Assembly (NCBI GenBank): GCA_025938055.1
Contig: JAICQC010000136.1
Span: 1-10,430 of the forward strand
Length of the DNA stretch: 10,430 nucleotides
Reading direction: 5' to 3'
From: Anaerolineales bacterium
Lineage (GTDB): Bacteria > Chloroflexota > Anaerolineae > Anaerolineales > Villigracilaceae
Part shown: positions 1 through 7,324 of the stretch, piece after piece
Layout: each line of letters starts with the position of its first letter
Numbering within the stretch: position 1 is the first letter of the stretch
The notes under the pieces: generated by a model
Told to the model about the DNA's origin: nothing
Database searches by the model: none
The model's input: only the letters and a program-made list of their open reading frames with translations
Position numbers and translations under genes: made by a program

Positions 1-159
1 ATCGCCGCGCTGGCGGGCGGACTCAACCTGTGGACGGGTCCAATCAACCTGCAGGATGGCACCACCTATCTCGCCGAGGGTGAAGTCGCCACCGACCAGC
101 AGGTCTGGTACCTGCCTCAGCTGGTCGAAGGCATGGAAGGCCAGAGCGTACCCGAATAA
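1..159 (+). CDS. BMP-family ABC transporter substrate-binding protein, C-terminal end (partial)
   Basis: Only the last 52 residues are in the window; the gene enters from the left in frame 1 and stops with TAA at 157-159. The visible tail has the layout of BMP/PnrA-type binding proteins: a Trp-Thr-Gly-Pro-Ile segment, then an Asp-Gly turn and a Gly-Glu stretch, ending in a hydrophobic-aromatic segment with Leu-Val-Glu-Gly-Met-Glu-Gly. In family members this region reads roughly 'GP..DQDG....G......W....FVEGVEG'. The protein would be an extracytoplasmic lipoprotein that captures the ligand for the transporter encoded next. Downstream lie a terminator and then the matching ATPase and permeases, which supports the call. 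The tail differs clearly from that of the second BMP protein (6219-7307), which lacks the GP/DG segment, so the two are not recent duplicates. The signal peptide and ligand pocket lie outside the window. Confidence 0.8.
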   Translation: MAALAGGLNLWTGPINLQDGTTYLAEGEVATDQQVWYLPQLVEGMEGQSVPE

Positions 160-168
160 TCGCTATTG

Positions 169-200
169 AAAGGGGGAAGGCACCTGCCTTCCCCCTTTTT
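169..200 (+). terminator. Intrinsic terminator or attenuator after the first binding-protein gene
   Basis: A perfect 13-bp stem (169-181 paired with 186-198) closes a 4-base loop (ACCT) and runs into five T residues (196-200). It begins 9 bases after the TAA of the binding-protein gene and ends 44 bases before the ATPase start. I see no convincing promoter between the hairpin and 245. It may therefore act as a partial terminator that makes more binding protein than ATPase and permease, with read-through feeding the downstream genes. The structure is directly visible; the attenuation role is inferred. Confidence 0.88.
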
Positions 201-244
201 CGCTTTGATACAAAGAGACCTCCTCCGCGAAAAGGACAAAGCCC

Positions 245-1714
245 ATGAAGGTTGAGCTGCGCGGTATCCATAAATACTTTGGCAATAACCACGCGAATAA
301 CGACATCACTCTGACGATCGCCGCGGGAACCATTCAGGGAATTCTGGGCGAGAACGGCGCGGGGAAAAGTACGTTGATGAAGATCCTCTCCGGGTTCTTT
401 CATGCTGATGAGGGAGAAATATTGTTGGATGGCAAGCCCGTTAAGATTTCATCTCCCGCCGATGCGATTCGGCATGGGATCGGCATGTTACATCAGGATC
501 CGCTCGACTTTCCTCCCCTGCGCCTTCTCGATAATTTTATGCTTGGTATTCCAGGCAAACTCTTTCCTAATCGAAAAGAGGCTACCCAGGATTTCAATCT
601 GCTGAAAAAGGAATTTGGATTTTTTCTCGACCCAGAAAGTTATGTGGATTCACTGACTGTGGGTGAACGCCAACAACTTGAGATCATGCGCCTGTTATTT
701 CTGGGTGCGCGGGTGTTTATTCTTGATGAGCCAACCACAGGCATCAGTGCCGCACAGAAAGCGAAACTATTCGACACTCTGAAAAAATTCCCTGAACAGG
801 GAATAACAACCATCTTTGTCTCACACAAACTCGAAGACGTGGAAAATTTATGTGATCAGGTGGCAGTGCTGAGGCAGGGTAAACTCGTTAGCGAGATGAA
901 GAGACCCTTGGACACAAAACGGCTGGTGGAGATGATGTTTGGAAAGGAAATCACTCTTGGTGCGCGGTCGCTTGCCAAGCCGCATGGATGTGTGCTTGAA
1001 TTAAGTAATATTTCCGTGGAAGACGCCAGGCTGAAAATTGAGAACGTAAATCTCGAAGTCAATGGGGGCGAAGTGATCGGGCTGGCCGGTATGGAGGGAA
1101 GTGGTCAGGATTTGTTCCTGCGTGCATGTGCCGGGATTGTCCGCCCTGTGGGCGGACAAGTCGAATTGCGAGGCCGCGATCTAACCGGAAAGTCGTATCA
1201 CGCATACAAAAGGAACGGAGGTGAATTTTTACCGGCGGCACGTCTGGAGGAGGGGCTGGTTCCCGGGCTGACCTTGACAGAGCATTATGTGCTGGCGGAA
1301 AAATCAAAGGGTGTTTTCATCGATCGCGAACGCGGAGTGAGAACAGCGCAGCAAAGAATTGAGTCCTTCAACATCAAAGGTACACCTCTCAGTCCCGTTG
1401 AATCACTTTCAGGAGGCAACCAGCAGCGCGCTCTGCTTTCCCTGCTCCGTGATCCCTTGTCATTGATCCTGATCGAACACCCCACGCGCGGACTGGATAT
1501 CGAATCGGTAATTTATATCTGGGGGAAGTTAAAAGAACGGTGCAGAAGGGGTACTGCCATCATCTTCATTTCATCAGACCTGGAAGAGATTCTGCAATAC
1601 AGCGACCGTGTCCTGGTATTCTTCAGCGGCAGAGTTTCACAGCCATTAGACGCTTCAGCGATCAACGTTGATCAGCTTGGTCAATTGATTGGCGGAAAGG
1701 GCTGGACCGAATGA
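245..1714 (+). CDS. Double-domain ABC transporter ATPase (RbsA/NupO-like), transporter 1
   Basis: This 489-residue cytoplasmic protein has two fused nucleotide-binding domains, as in sugar/nucleoside importers with BMP binding proteins. Domain 1 has a Walker A motif GENGAGKST (35-43), a Q-loop Gln at 84, a signature LTVGERQ (137-143), Walker B FILDEPT (158-164) and an H-loop His at 194. Domain 2 has the degenerate Walker A usual for this family (GMEGSGQ, 282-288), an intact signature LSGGNQQ (388-394) and a degenerate Walker B region ILIEHPTRGLD (408-418), so hydrolysis probably rests mainly on domain 1. The start is supported by AAAGGA at 231-236, 8 bases upstream. The 3' end overlaps the next permease by four bases (ATGA), implying translational coupling. 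After the Q-loop it reads DPLDFPPL, where the paralogue at 7377 has the common HFMLVSTL, so it is a divergent member. Its codons look more AT-rich than those of its neighbours by eye. Confidence 0.93.
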   Translation: MKVELRGIHKYFGNNHANNDITLTIAAGTIQGILGENGAGKSTLMKILSGFFHADEGEILLDGKPVKISSPADAIRHGIGMLHQDPLDFPPLRLLDNFMLGIPGKLFPNRKEATQDFNLLKKEFGFFLDPESYVDSLTVGERQQLEIMRLLFLGARVFILDEPTTGISAAQKAKLFDTLKKFPEQGITTIFVSHKLEDVENLCDQVAVLRQGKLVSEMKRPLDTKRLVEMMFGKEITLGARSLAKPHGCVLELSNISVEDARLKIENVNLEVNGGEVIGLAGMEGSGQDLFLRACAGIVRPVGGQVELRGRDLTGKSYHAYKRNGGEFLPAARLEEGLVPGLTLTEHYVLAEKSKGVFIDRERGVRTAQQRIESFNIKGTPLSPVESLSGGNQQRALLSLLRDPLSLILIEHPTRGLDIESVIYIWGKLKERCRRGTAIIFISSDLEEILQYSDRVLVFFSGRVSQPLDASAINVDQLGQLIGGKGWTE

Positions 1715-2766
1715 GCACGACAGTCATGAAAAAGAACAGCCGCTGGATCAATATTGGATTTCAAGTGGCTGCCCTGGTCCTGGCTCTGTTGTTTACCACC
1801 CTTATCCTGTTAGCTGCAGGGGCGCCTCCGCTTGAGGCGTATCAAAACATCATTACTGGAGCTTTTGGTTCATTCAAAAAGTTCTCCGATGTACTGGTCT
1901 CATGGGTCCCGCTTCTGCTGGTCAGTGCAGGCTTGCTGGTCACGTTCGCCACAGGCTTGTGGAACATCGGCGTGGAGGGACAAATCACCCTCGGCGCGAT
2001 TGCCACAACCTGGGCTTTGCGCGAGCTGCAGAATACGAGTCTCTCCCCCTCCCTGATCATTTTCCTGGCGATTCTGGCAGGGATGGCGGGCGGCGCGCTG
2101 TGGGCTGCACTGGCGGGCGCACTGAAAGCCTTTGGCGGCGTGAACGAAATCTTCGGCGGACTGGGTCTTAACTTCGTCGCCACCGCGTTGACGATCTATT
2201 TCATTTTCGGTCCATGGAAACGCCCCGGCGTGGCATCCATGAGCGGAACAGAACCATTTGATGAAGCGCTTCACTTGTATCTGTTCCCCGGCTTGCGGCT
2301 CAGTCCATGGGCTTTGGTAATCGCCATTGCGGCAATTGTCGTTGTTTACTTTCTTTTGCAGGGAACATATTTCGGGCTGCGTCTGAAGGCAGTTGGCAGG
2401 AATTTCCGCGCTGCTTATTTGCTGGGGATTCCCACCTGGCAATATATGATGCTATCGTTCCTGATCTGCGGCGCGCTGGCAGGGATTGCAGGCGCCATGC
2501 AAGTGACCTCGGTGTATTATCGCCTGATCCCATCCATTTCAAGCGGGTACGGATATCTGGGTCTGATGGTGGCAATGCTGGTCAACTATCAAGCCATTTG
2601 GGCTGCGCCGATTGCGCTGTTCTTTGCTGCGCTCAATATCGGAAGTATTCAACTGCCCATCGTGCTCAAACTGGATTCATCTCTTTCCGGCGTTCTGCAG
2701 GGAATGCTGGTTCTCTTCGTCCTGATCATGGAAGGCATTCGGCAGCGCCTGTCCCGGCGTTCGTGA
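1711..2766 (+). CDS. ABC transporter permease, larger subunit (NupP/YufP-like, BPD_transp_2 family), transporter 1
   Basis: This 351-residue inner-membrane permease has many hydrophobic segments, starting at about residues 16-37 after a short basic N-terminus. It belongs to the branched-chain/simple-sugar permease superfamily (LivH/RbsC-like). The diagnostic NIGVEGQ motif is at 85-91. The cytoplasmic coupling-loop segment GLRLKAVGRNFRAAYLLGI (222-240) matches the usual 'G.r.ravG.np.aA...Gi' pattern that contacts the ATPase. The ATG lies inside the ATPase stop (ATGA overlap at 1711-1714), which favours this start over the in-frame Met at residue 6. It should pair with the next permease to form a heterodimeric channel. 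It shares its overall plan with the permease at 4047 but is clearly diverged, for example GVNEIFGGLGLNFVA here against RVNEILSTVMMNAIA there. Likely ligands are nucleosides or purine-like compounds, by family and context only. Confidence 0.92.
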   Translation: MSTTVMKKNSRWINIGFQVAALVLALLFTTLILLAAGAPPLEAYQNIITGAFGSFKKFSDVLVSWVPLLLVSAGLLVTFATGLWNIGVEGQITLGAIATTWALRELQNTSLSPSLIIFLAILAGMAGGALWAALAGALKAFGGVNEIFGGLGLNFVATALTIYFIFGPWKRPGVASMSGTEPFDEALHLYLFPGLRLSPWALVIAIAAIVVVYFLLQGTYFGLRLKAVGRNFRAAYLLGIPTWQYMMLSFLICGALAGIAGAMQVTSVYYRLIPSISSGYGYLGLMVAMLVNYQAIWAAPIALFFAALNIGSIQLPIVLKLDSSLSGVLQGMLVLFVLIMEGIRQRLSRRS

Positions 2767-2773
2767 GGCTACT

Positions 2774-3772
2774 ATGGACTCCACTATGATGCTTATCGGA
2801 TTGGCGAGTGTTCTCGCCGCGGCGGCTCCCGTCATTTTTGCAGTGATCGGTGAAACCATCTCGGAGCGTGCGGGCGTGATCAACCTCTCCATGAATGGGA
2901 CCATCCTGCTTTCTGCCATGGGAGGCTTCGCCGTTTCGGTGCGCACTGAAAGCCTGCTGCTGGGTTTCCTGACGGGCATGCTCATCGGAGCTGTGGTCGC
3001 GCTGATCGTTGCGTTTTCTTCGATCACGTTGAGACAATCCCAGGTGGCAGTCGGATTCGTTCTGGCGCTCGTCTGCCGTGACCTTTCCTACTTTCTCGGC
3101 AATCCCTTTATGGGGCTGGCTGGCGAACGGCTGCCCGCATGGTCCATCGCCGGTCTGAGTGAGATTCCCGTCATCGGCACGCTATTTTTCAAACACGATC
3201 TGATGACGTATCTCAGTTTTGTTGTGATCTTCGTTGCCTGGGTATGGATCTTCCGAACACACCCGGGCCTGATGCTGCAGGGAATCGGGGAACGTCCCGC
3301 CGCTGCTTTTGTGCGCGGCGCGAACGTGAATCTCATGCGTTATGTGTATACAGTGCTCGGAGGCGCCATCATTGGTCTGGCAGGACCGACCTACTCTTTG
3401 AGCGTGAAAGCCGGATGGAAGGGCACAATCTCTGGCCTGGATGGTATCGGATGGATCGCCCTGGCGATCACGATCTTTGGCGGGTGGAATCCCCTGCGCG
3501 CTGCGTTCGGCGCCTATTTGTTCGCGTTGTTACAGTGGCTTGGACTCGTGCTCCAACCGAGCCTGCCAAATATCCCATCACAGGTTTTGCAGGTTGCTCC
3601 GTTCCCGCTGATGATCCTCACCCTGCTGCTGGTAAACATCGGCGATGCAGAATGGGTGGAGCGGACTCTTGCAGCACTGCCGGAACCCACACGCCGATTC
3701 TTCGCCAGGGTATTCCGCACGCTGCGGGCTTCGCCACCTGCTGCCCTTGGCGTACCTTTTGAATCAGATTAA
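2774..3772 (+). CDS. ABC transporter permease, smaller subunit (NupQ/YufQ-like), transporter 1
   Basis: This 332-residue membrane protein is the second permease of transporter 1. The start lies 7 bases after the previous stop, and a GAGG-type ribosome site overlaps that stop. Residues 25-36 (IGETISERAGVI) match the family's N-terminal 'IGE...ERAGV.N' motif. What follows, NLSMNGTILL (37-46), departs from the usual NLGVEGQML, which the paralogue at 5192 retains. The coupling-loop segment GLMLQGIGERPAAAFVRGA (165-183) is recognisable but also diverged. Hydrophobic segments continue to about residue 290, followed by a hydrophilic, Arg-rich C-terminal tail of about 40 residues. It should form the channel with the 1711 permease. 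No strong terminator follows; only a 6-bp imperfect stem spans the stop region. Confidence 0.9.
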   Translation: MDSTMMLIGLASVLAAAAPVIFAVIGETISERAGVINLSMNGTILLSAMGGFAVSVRTESLLLGFLTGMLIGAVVALIVAFSSITLRQSQVAVGFVLALVCRDLSYFLGNPFMGLAGERLPAWSIAGLSEIPVIGTLFFKHDLMTYLSFVVIFVAWVWIFRTHPGLMLQGIGERPAAAFVRGANVNLMRYVYTVLGGAIIGLAGPTYSLSVKAGWKGTISGLDGIGWIALAITIFGGWNPLRAAFGAYLFALLQWLGLVLQPSLPNIPSQVLQVAPFPLMILTLLLVNIGDAEWVERTLAALPEPTRRFFARVFRTLRASPPAALGVPFESD

Positions 3773-3815
3773 TTCGGCGGTCTGATCCTTTCCTGTGTCG
3801 CGATGCCACACATTC

Positions 3816-3826
3816 GAGGTGACTGC
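3816..3826 (+). repeat. 11-base repeat GAGGTGACTGC, copy 1
   Basis: GAGGTGACTGC recurs exactly at 6135-6145. With flanks, ATTCGAGGTGACTGC here matches ATTGGAGGTGACTGC there at 14 of 15 positions. Both copies lie shortly downstream of the second permease gene of a transporter. The core looks like an ideal ribosome-binding site, but no convincing start codon with an open frame follows this copy. It could be a leftover of an ancestral arrangement, or chance. Confidence 0.4.
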
Positions 3827-3915
3827 AGGCAAGAAAACACCTTTATTCATATTGATGTAAATTCATGGGATTGTCTGGTTATCATTGGTTTCGATCTGTC
3901 CCATGCGTAGAGGAG

Positions 3916-3939
3916 TGTGTCAGATCCGTTTCAGACACA
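3916..3939 (+). repeat. Inverted repeat TGTGTC-N12-GACACA, possible operator
   Basis: Perfect 6-base arms (3916-3921 and 3934-3939) flank a 12-base spacer. The site lies about 50 bases upstream of the predicted promoter of the second transporter. The same TGTC/GACA core appears again as a compact palindrome at 3986-3994. The repeat could bind a dimeric regulator. A weak RNA hairpin is less likely because it would sit upstream of the inferred transcript start. Confidence 0.4.
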
Positions 3940-3985
3940 GCGGGCTGGATTTGTGGACAATTATCATACGATTTCTGTTACAAAC

Positions 3986-3994
3986 TGTCTGACA
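3986..3994 (+). promoter_or_regulatory. Compact palindrome TGTCTGACA overlapping the -35 element, possible operator
   Basis: TGTC-T-GACA is a perfect 4+1+4 inverted repeat, and its right half coincides with the predicted -35 hexamer (3989-3994). Its half-site matches the arms of the repeat at 3916-3939. Short palindromes of this form are typical of GntR-like repressor sites. Position over the -35 would suit repression of the second transporter. No regulator gene is in the window, so the binding protein is unknown. Confidence 0.35.
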
Positions 3995-4018
3995 ACTGCT
4001 TGCTGCTTCCAGTATACT
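3989..4018 (+). promoter_or_regulatory. Sigma-70-like promoter for the second transporter operon
   Basis: A -35 CTGACA (3989-3994; 5 of 6 to TTGACA) and a -10 TATACT (4013-4018; 5 of 6 to TATAAT) are separated by 18 bases. Transcription would start near 4025, giving a leader of only about 20 bases before the ATG at 4047. This is the best promoter match I see in the window. It lies in the 274-base gap between the two transporters, which otherwise holds no gene. Confidence 0.6.
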
Positions 4019-4046
4019 GATAAAAACAGGAGTGACCGTATAGCCC

Positions 4047-5195
4047 ATGAAAAAAGCATTCCAAAGTGAGTGGGTCTCCAGTCTGATTGATGCACTGTTG
4101 CCGGTCTTCGCTACGCTGGCGGCCCTGCTCATCGGCGCAGTCATGTTGCTCTTTTTGAAGGTCAATCCTATTGAGGCATATAAAGCACTTTGGGATGGCG
4201 CCTTCGGAAGTTCGAATGCCTTCGCCGAAACACTGGTAAAAGCTACGCCGTTATTGCTGGTTGCCATTGGCATCTGTATCTCGTTCCGCGGCGATGTCAT
4301 CAACATTGGCGGGGAGGGGCAGATGATCATGGGCGCGATCCTTGCGACATGGGTGGGTCTGACGTTTACAACTCTGCCGGGCTGGCTGGTGATACTTCTT
4401 GCCATGCTGGCAGGGTTTCTCGGAGGAGCGATCTGGGGTGGAATTCCGGGTATCCTTAAAGCCTATTTCAGAGTAAACGAAATCTTAAGCACGGTGATGA
4501 TGAACGCCATTGCGGTACAGTTGATGAACTTCCTGCTGCGCGGTCCGATGATCGATCCCGCACAGGCGGAGCTGGCATCCCAGATCCCGCAGACCGCGCG
4601 CCTGCTGGAAATCTTCCGGCTGCCCCGCCTGGTTCCCACCCGTTTGCATCTGGGTGCGCTGATCGCGGTAGCTTTGGCTGTTCTGGTCTATGTCTTGCTG
4701 TGGCGCACGACTCTGGGCTATCGCATCCGCGCCGTCGGACAGAATCCGCATGCCTCACGCTATGCAGGCATCAAGGTTCCGCGATATGTGGTGCTGGCAT
4801 TATTGTTCAGCGGGGCATTTGCAGGTCTTGCAGGAGCGATCCAGGTCTACGGCGTGAATTACCGCATGATCACGGATGGCTCCGCGTCCGGCTTTACGGG
4901 AAGCGCAGGCTTCAACGGCATTGTCGCGGCACTGTTCGGTCAATTGCATCCGGTCTGGTCCATCCCGGCTTCGATCCTCTTTGGCGCGTTGTTGGTGGGA
5001 GCCAATAGCATGCAAAGAATGGTGCAGGTACCGTCTGCACTGGTCATTGCCCTTAATGGTCTGGTGGTGGTCTTTGTTGTGAGTAGTGAGATCATTAGAC
5101 GGAGGCGGCAGAGGCGGAGACTGGCCGCCACGCGCCAGGATGAGGAAACGCAGCCTGACAAGGAAAACCTGCCCCAAGCGGAGACCGCTACATGA
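4047..5195 (+). CDS. ABC transporter permease, larger subunit (NupP/YufP-like), transporter 2
   Basis: This 382-residue inner-membrane permease carries the canonical family motifs: NIGGEGQM at 86-93, the conserved VNEI stretch near 143, and the coupling-loop segment GYRIRAVGQNPHASRYAGI at 224-242. Hydrophobic segments run from about residue 13 to 348. A strongly basic patch follows (RRRRQRRRLA, 351-360), then an acidic/polar tail of about 20 residues, consistent with a cytoplasmic C-terminus. AGGAG at 4028-4032 lies 14 bases before the ATG, rather far. The nearest in-frame upstream GTG (4032) is closed by TAG at 4041, so 4047 is the only reasonable start. The end overlaps the next permease by four bases (ATGA). 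Role: channel half for import of the ligand bound by the 6219 lipoprotein. Confidence 0.93.
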   Translation: MKKAFQSEWVSSLIDALLPVFATLAALLIGAVMLLFLKVNPIEAYKALWDGAFGSSNAFAETLVKATPLLLVAIGICISFRGDVINIGGEGQMIMGAILATWVGLTFTTLPGWLVILLAMLAGFLGGAIWGGIPGILKAYFRVNEILSTVMMNAIAVQLMNFLLRGPMIDPAQAELASQIPQTARLLEIFRLPRLVPTRLHLGALIAVALAVLVYVLLWRTTLGYRIRAVGQNPHASRYAGIKVPRYVVLALLFSGAFAGLAGAIQVYGVNYRMITDGSASGFTGSAGFNGIVAALFGQLHPVWSIPASILFGALLVGANSMQRMVQVPSALVIALNGLVVVFVVSSEIIRRRRQRRRLAATRQDEETQPDKENLPQAETAT

Positions 5196-6124
5196 TCTCT
5201 GAACTCTTTTCCGTCACTGTCCTGATTGGCATTCTTGCCTCCGGAATTCGCCTGGCGACACCCTATCTGTATGCAGCCATTGGTGAGACATTCGGTCAAA
5301 AGAGTGGTGTGCTCAATCTGGGTGTCGAAGGCCAGATGCTCTTAGGCGCTTTTGCCGCTTTCTACGTTGCCTCTACCAGCGGTAATCTTTGGCTGGGTGT
5401 GCTGACAGCCATGCTGGTCGGTGCGGCTATGGGATTGGCAATGGCGTACGTGACTGTGAACTTGAATGCCGAACAAGGGATCAGCGGGATTGGCTTCTTC
5501 CTGTTTGGCTTGGGCATGAGTGACCTGCTCTTTCAAAAAATGCTCGGTACCGTGGAAACCGTACGCGGGTTTCCACCTATCCATATTCCGGGACTAAGCG
5601 ATATTCCCGGGATCGGAGAGATTTTCTTCAGCCAGAATCTGCTGGTCTATGGGGCGTACCTGCTTGTGCCCATTGCATGGTTCGTCTTGAATAAGACCAC
5701 CCTGGGGTTAAAAATCCGCTCGGTGGGTGAAAATCCCGATGCAGCCGACTCGCTCGGTGTGAGCGTGGCGCGCATTCGTTACTTTACGATCATTCTGGGA
5801 GGGACGCTTTCCGGGCTTGCCGGCGCCTCTCTTTCCATAGCTCTCCTGAATGTCTTTCAGCAGAATATGACGAGCGGGCTGGGATTCATCGCGGTTGCAC
5901 TCGTGTACTTTGGTGCATGGCGTCCGGTAGGTGTGCTGGCGGGCGCGTTGTTGTTCAGTATGATCAACTCCCTGCAGTTATGGGTGCAGGTGCTGGGTCT
6001 ACCCATTCCATCGGATATCGCGGTGATGATGCCCTACGTTTTGACAATCCTGGTTCTGGTCGCGACGGTGTCTCGAATCCGCGCGCCATCTGCATTGACA
6101 AAGCCCTTTGAAAGAGAAAACTGA
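5192..6124 (+). CDS. ABC transporter permease, smaller subunit (NupQ/YufQ-like), transporter 2
   Basis: This 310-residue membrane protein has the hallmark N-terminal block IGETFGQKSGVLNLGVEGQM (30-49) and the coupling-loop segment GLKIRSVGENPDAADSLGV (172-190). Both follow the consensus far better than the transporter 1 counterpart at 2774. Its ATG overlaps the stop of the 4047 permease (ATGA at 5192-5195), so the two are probably co-translated and form a heterodimeric channel. A 94-base gap follows before the lipoprotein gene. I see no terminator in it, only a strong Shine-Dalgarno-like sequence that is not used by an obvious gene. Confidence 0.93.
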   Translation: MISELFSVTVLIGILASGIRLATPYLYAAIGETFGQKSGVLNLGVEGQMLLGAFAAFYVASTSGNLWLGVLTAMLVGAAMGLAMAYVTVNLNAEQGISGIGFFLFGLGMSDLLFQKMLGTVETVRGFPPIHIPGLSDIPGIGEIFFSQNLLVYGAYLLVPIAWFVLNKTTLGLKIRSVGENPDAADSLGVSVARIRYFTIILGGTLSGLAGASLSIALLNVFQQNMTSGLGFIAVALVYFGAWRPVGVLAGALLFSMINSLQLWVQVLGLPIPSDIAVMMPYVLTILVLVATVSRIRAPSALTKPFEREN

Positions 6125-6134
6125 TTCCAGATTG

Positions 6135-6145
6135 GAGGTGACTGC
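6135..6145 (+). repeat. 11-base repeat GAGGTGACTGC, copy 2
   Basis: Exact match to 3816-3826. Here the core extends to GGAGGTGA (6134-6141), complementary to the 16S rRNA tail. An in-frame GTG at 6153 follows after 11 bases, but starting there would bury the lipoprotein signal peptide of the 6219 gene behind 22 extra residues. I treat it as a repeat or cryptic ribosome site rather than a real start. Confidence 0.4.
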
Positions 6146-6206
6146 TCGCCCTGTGAATTCTAATTTCGATGTCGAAGCCGTTGTTGTATTGCAAGACCTA
6201 CATCTT

Positions 6207-6212
6207 AAGGAG
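6207..6212 (+). promoter_or_regulatory. Ribosome-binding site AAGGAG that fixes the lipoprotein start
   Basis: AAGGAG lies 6 bases before the ATG at 6219. It selects that start over the longer in-frame ATG at 6108, which overlaps the previous gene and lacks a good site. Confidence 0.8.
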
Positions 6213-6218
6213 AAGAAA

Positions 6219-7307
6219 ATGAAAACGTTTGCCTGGTTTTTGACCCTGATGCTCGCCTTTGCTCTCCTCTTGAGCGCGTGCGGTGCTCCTGCCACAGAGC
6301 CGCCTTCAGTGACCGAAGCTCCTGCGGAACCTGCAGAACCCACTGCAGAGGCTACAGAAGAATCCCCAACTGAAGAGCCGGAAGCCACAGAGGCGCCCGC
6401 CGGGGAACCCTTCCGCGTAGCGGTCGTCATGCCCAGCGCCATCAATGACCTGGCGTTCAGCCAGAGTATGTACGATGCGCTCGTCCGCGTTCAGGAAGAA
6501 ATGGGTGCCGAGAACTTTGAATTCGTCTATTCCGAGAACATGTTTGTCGTCGATGATGCTGCGGCAGCCATCCGCGACTATGCTTCACAGGGTTTTAACC
6601 TCGTGATTGCACATGGCTCGCAATATGGTTCGTCCCTGCAGGAAATCGCGCCGGATTTCCCCGAGACGAGCTTTGCCTGGGGCACCACCGTCGATACATT
6701 TGGTCTGCCCAATGTCTTTGCCTATGAAGCAGCCTCTCACGAAGGTGGTTACGTCAATGGTGTGCTGGCAGCCACGCTTTCCGAGAGCAACGTGATCGGT
6801 GTTGTCGGTCCCATCGAGACGGGAGACGCGAAGCTGTATGTGGATGGCTTCGCTGCCGGAGTCGCGGCCACCAATCCCGATATCCAGGTGAACGTGAATT
6901 ACATTGGTTCGTTCTCGGATGTGGCGCTGGCTTCCGAAGCCGCGACCACTCACATCTCTGCCGGCGCGGACGTCCTCACGGGTACCGCTCAGATGGTGGT
7001 AGGCGCCATTGGGAAAGCCGAGGAGAGCAACGCGTTGTGGTTCGGCACCCAGTCCAATCAGAGCTCTCTTGCTCCGTCTATCGTGGTCGCGAACCAGGTC
7101 TATCACTGGGAAGGTATTCTCAATGAGATGATCTCTCTCATCAATAGCGGAACGCTCGGCGGACAGTCCTTTGTAGCTAACCTCGAGAACGGCGGCGAGG
7201 TGATTGAATACAACGAAGAGTACGCTCTTCCCGAAGATGCAAGGGCATTAGCCGACTCAACCATTGAAGGGATCAAAGACGGAAGCATCACGATTACGCT
7301 CCCGTAG
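6219..7307 (+). CDS. BMP-family (PnrA/Med-like) substrate-binding lipoprotein, transporter 2
   Basis: This is a 362-residue extracytoplasmic ligand-binding lipoprotein. The start at 6219 gives a classic signal: Lys2, a hydrophobic stretch (4-18) and lipobox LSAC with the lipidated Cys at 21. Residues 22-63 form a low-complexity Thr/Pro/Glu/Ala linker tethering the domain to the membrane. The BMP domain runs from about 65 to 358, beginning FRVAVVMPSAINDLAFSQ and including EGGYVNGVLAATLSESNVIGVVGPIE near 175-200, matching the 'G.y.aG.lAa..s....iGvvgg' block of the family. PnrA-type members bind purine nucleosides; the ligand here cannot be read from the sequence. It follows its two permeases and precedes its ATPase, and a strong hairpin lies just after the stop. 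It lacks the C-terminal GP/DG segment seen in the first BMP protein. Confidence 0.93.
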   Translation: MKTFAWFLTLMLAFALLLSACGAPATEPPSVTEAPAEPAEPTAEATEESPTEEPEATEAPAGEPFRVAVVMPSAINDLAFSQSMYDALVRVQEEMGAENFEFVYSENMFVVDDAAAAIRDYASQGFNLVIAHGSQYGSSLQEIAPDFPETSFAWGTTVDTFGLPNVFAYEAASHEGGYVNGVLAATLSESNVIGVVGPIETGDAKLYVDGFAAGVAATNPDIQVNVNYIGSFSDVALASEAATTHISAGADVLTGTAQMVVGAIGKAEESNALWFGTQSNQSSLAPSIVVANQVYHWEGILNEMISLINSGTLGGQSFVANLENGGEVIEYNEEYALPEDARALADSTIEGIKDGSITITLP

Positions 7308-7324
7308 TTCGTATCTACAATGAA

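Noticed and set aside
245..1714. First ATPase as a decaying pseudogene because of motif changes
   Set aside because: The frame is intact, all domain 1 catalytic motifs are present, and the degenerate domain 2 is normal for this family.
1900..2442. 180-codon open frame on the minus strand
   Set aside because: It lies entirely opposite a permease gene with clear family motifs. Its predicted protein is Gln/Cys/Arg-rich and resembles no family; it is a frame shadow.
3763..3786. ATCAGA/TCTGAT stem across the stop of the 2774 permease as a terminator
   Set aside because: Only six pairs with a 12-base loop and no clean T-run, so too weak to call.
3773..4046. Purine-type riboswitch or small RNA in the gap between the two transporters
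   Set aside because: I recognised no conserved aptamer core. The best promoter leaves only about 20 bases of leader, too short for a riboswitch.
6108..6218. N-terminal extension of the second BMP protein starting at ATG 6108, or at GTG 6153 after GGAGGTGA
   Set aside because: Either start would place 22-37 polar residues ahead of an otherwise perfect lipoprotein signal. ATG 6219 has its own AAGGAG at good spacing, and 6108 overlaps the preceding permease gene.
6585..7106. 173-codon open frame on the minus strand
   Set aside because: It lies opposite the well-supported BMP lipoprotein and shows no domain or ribosome site.
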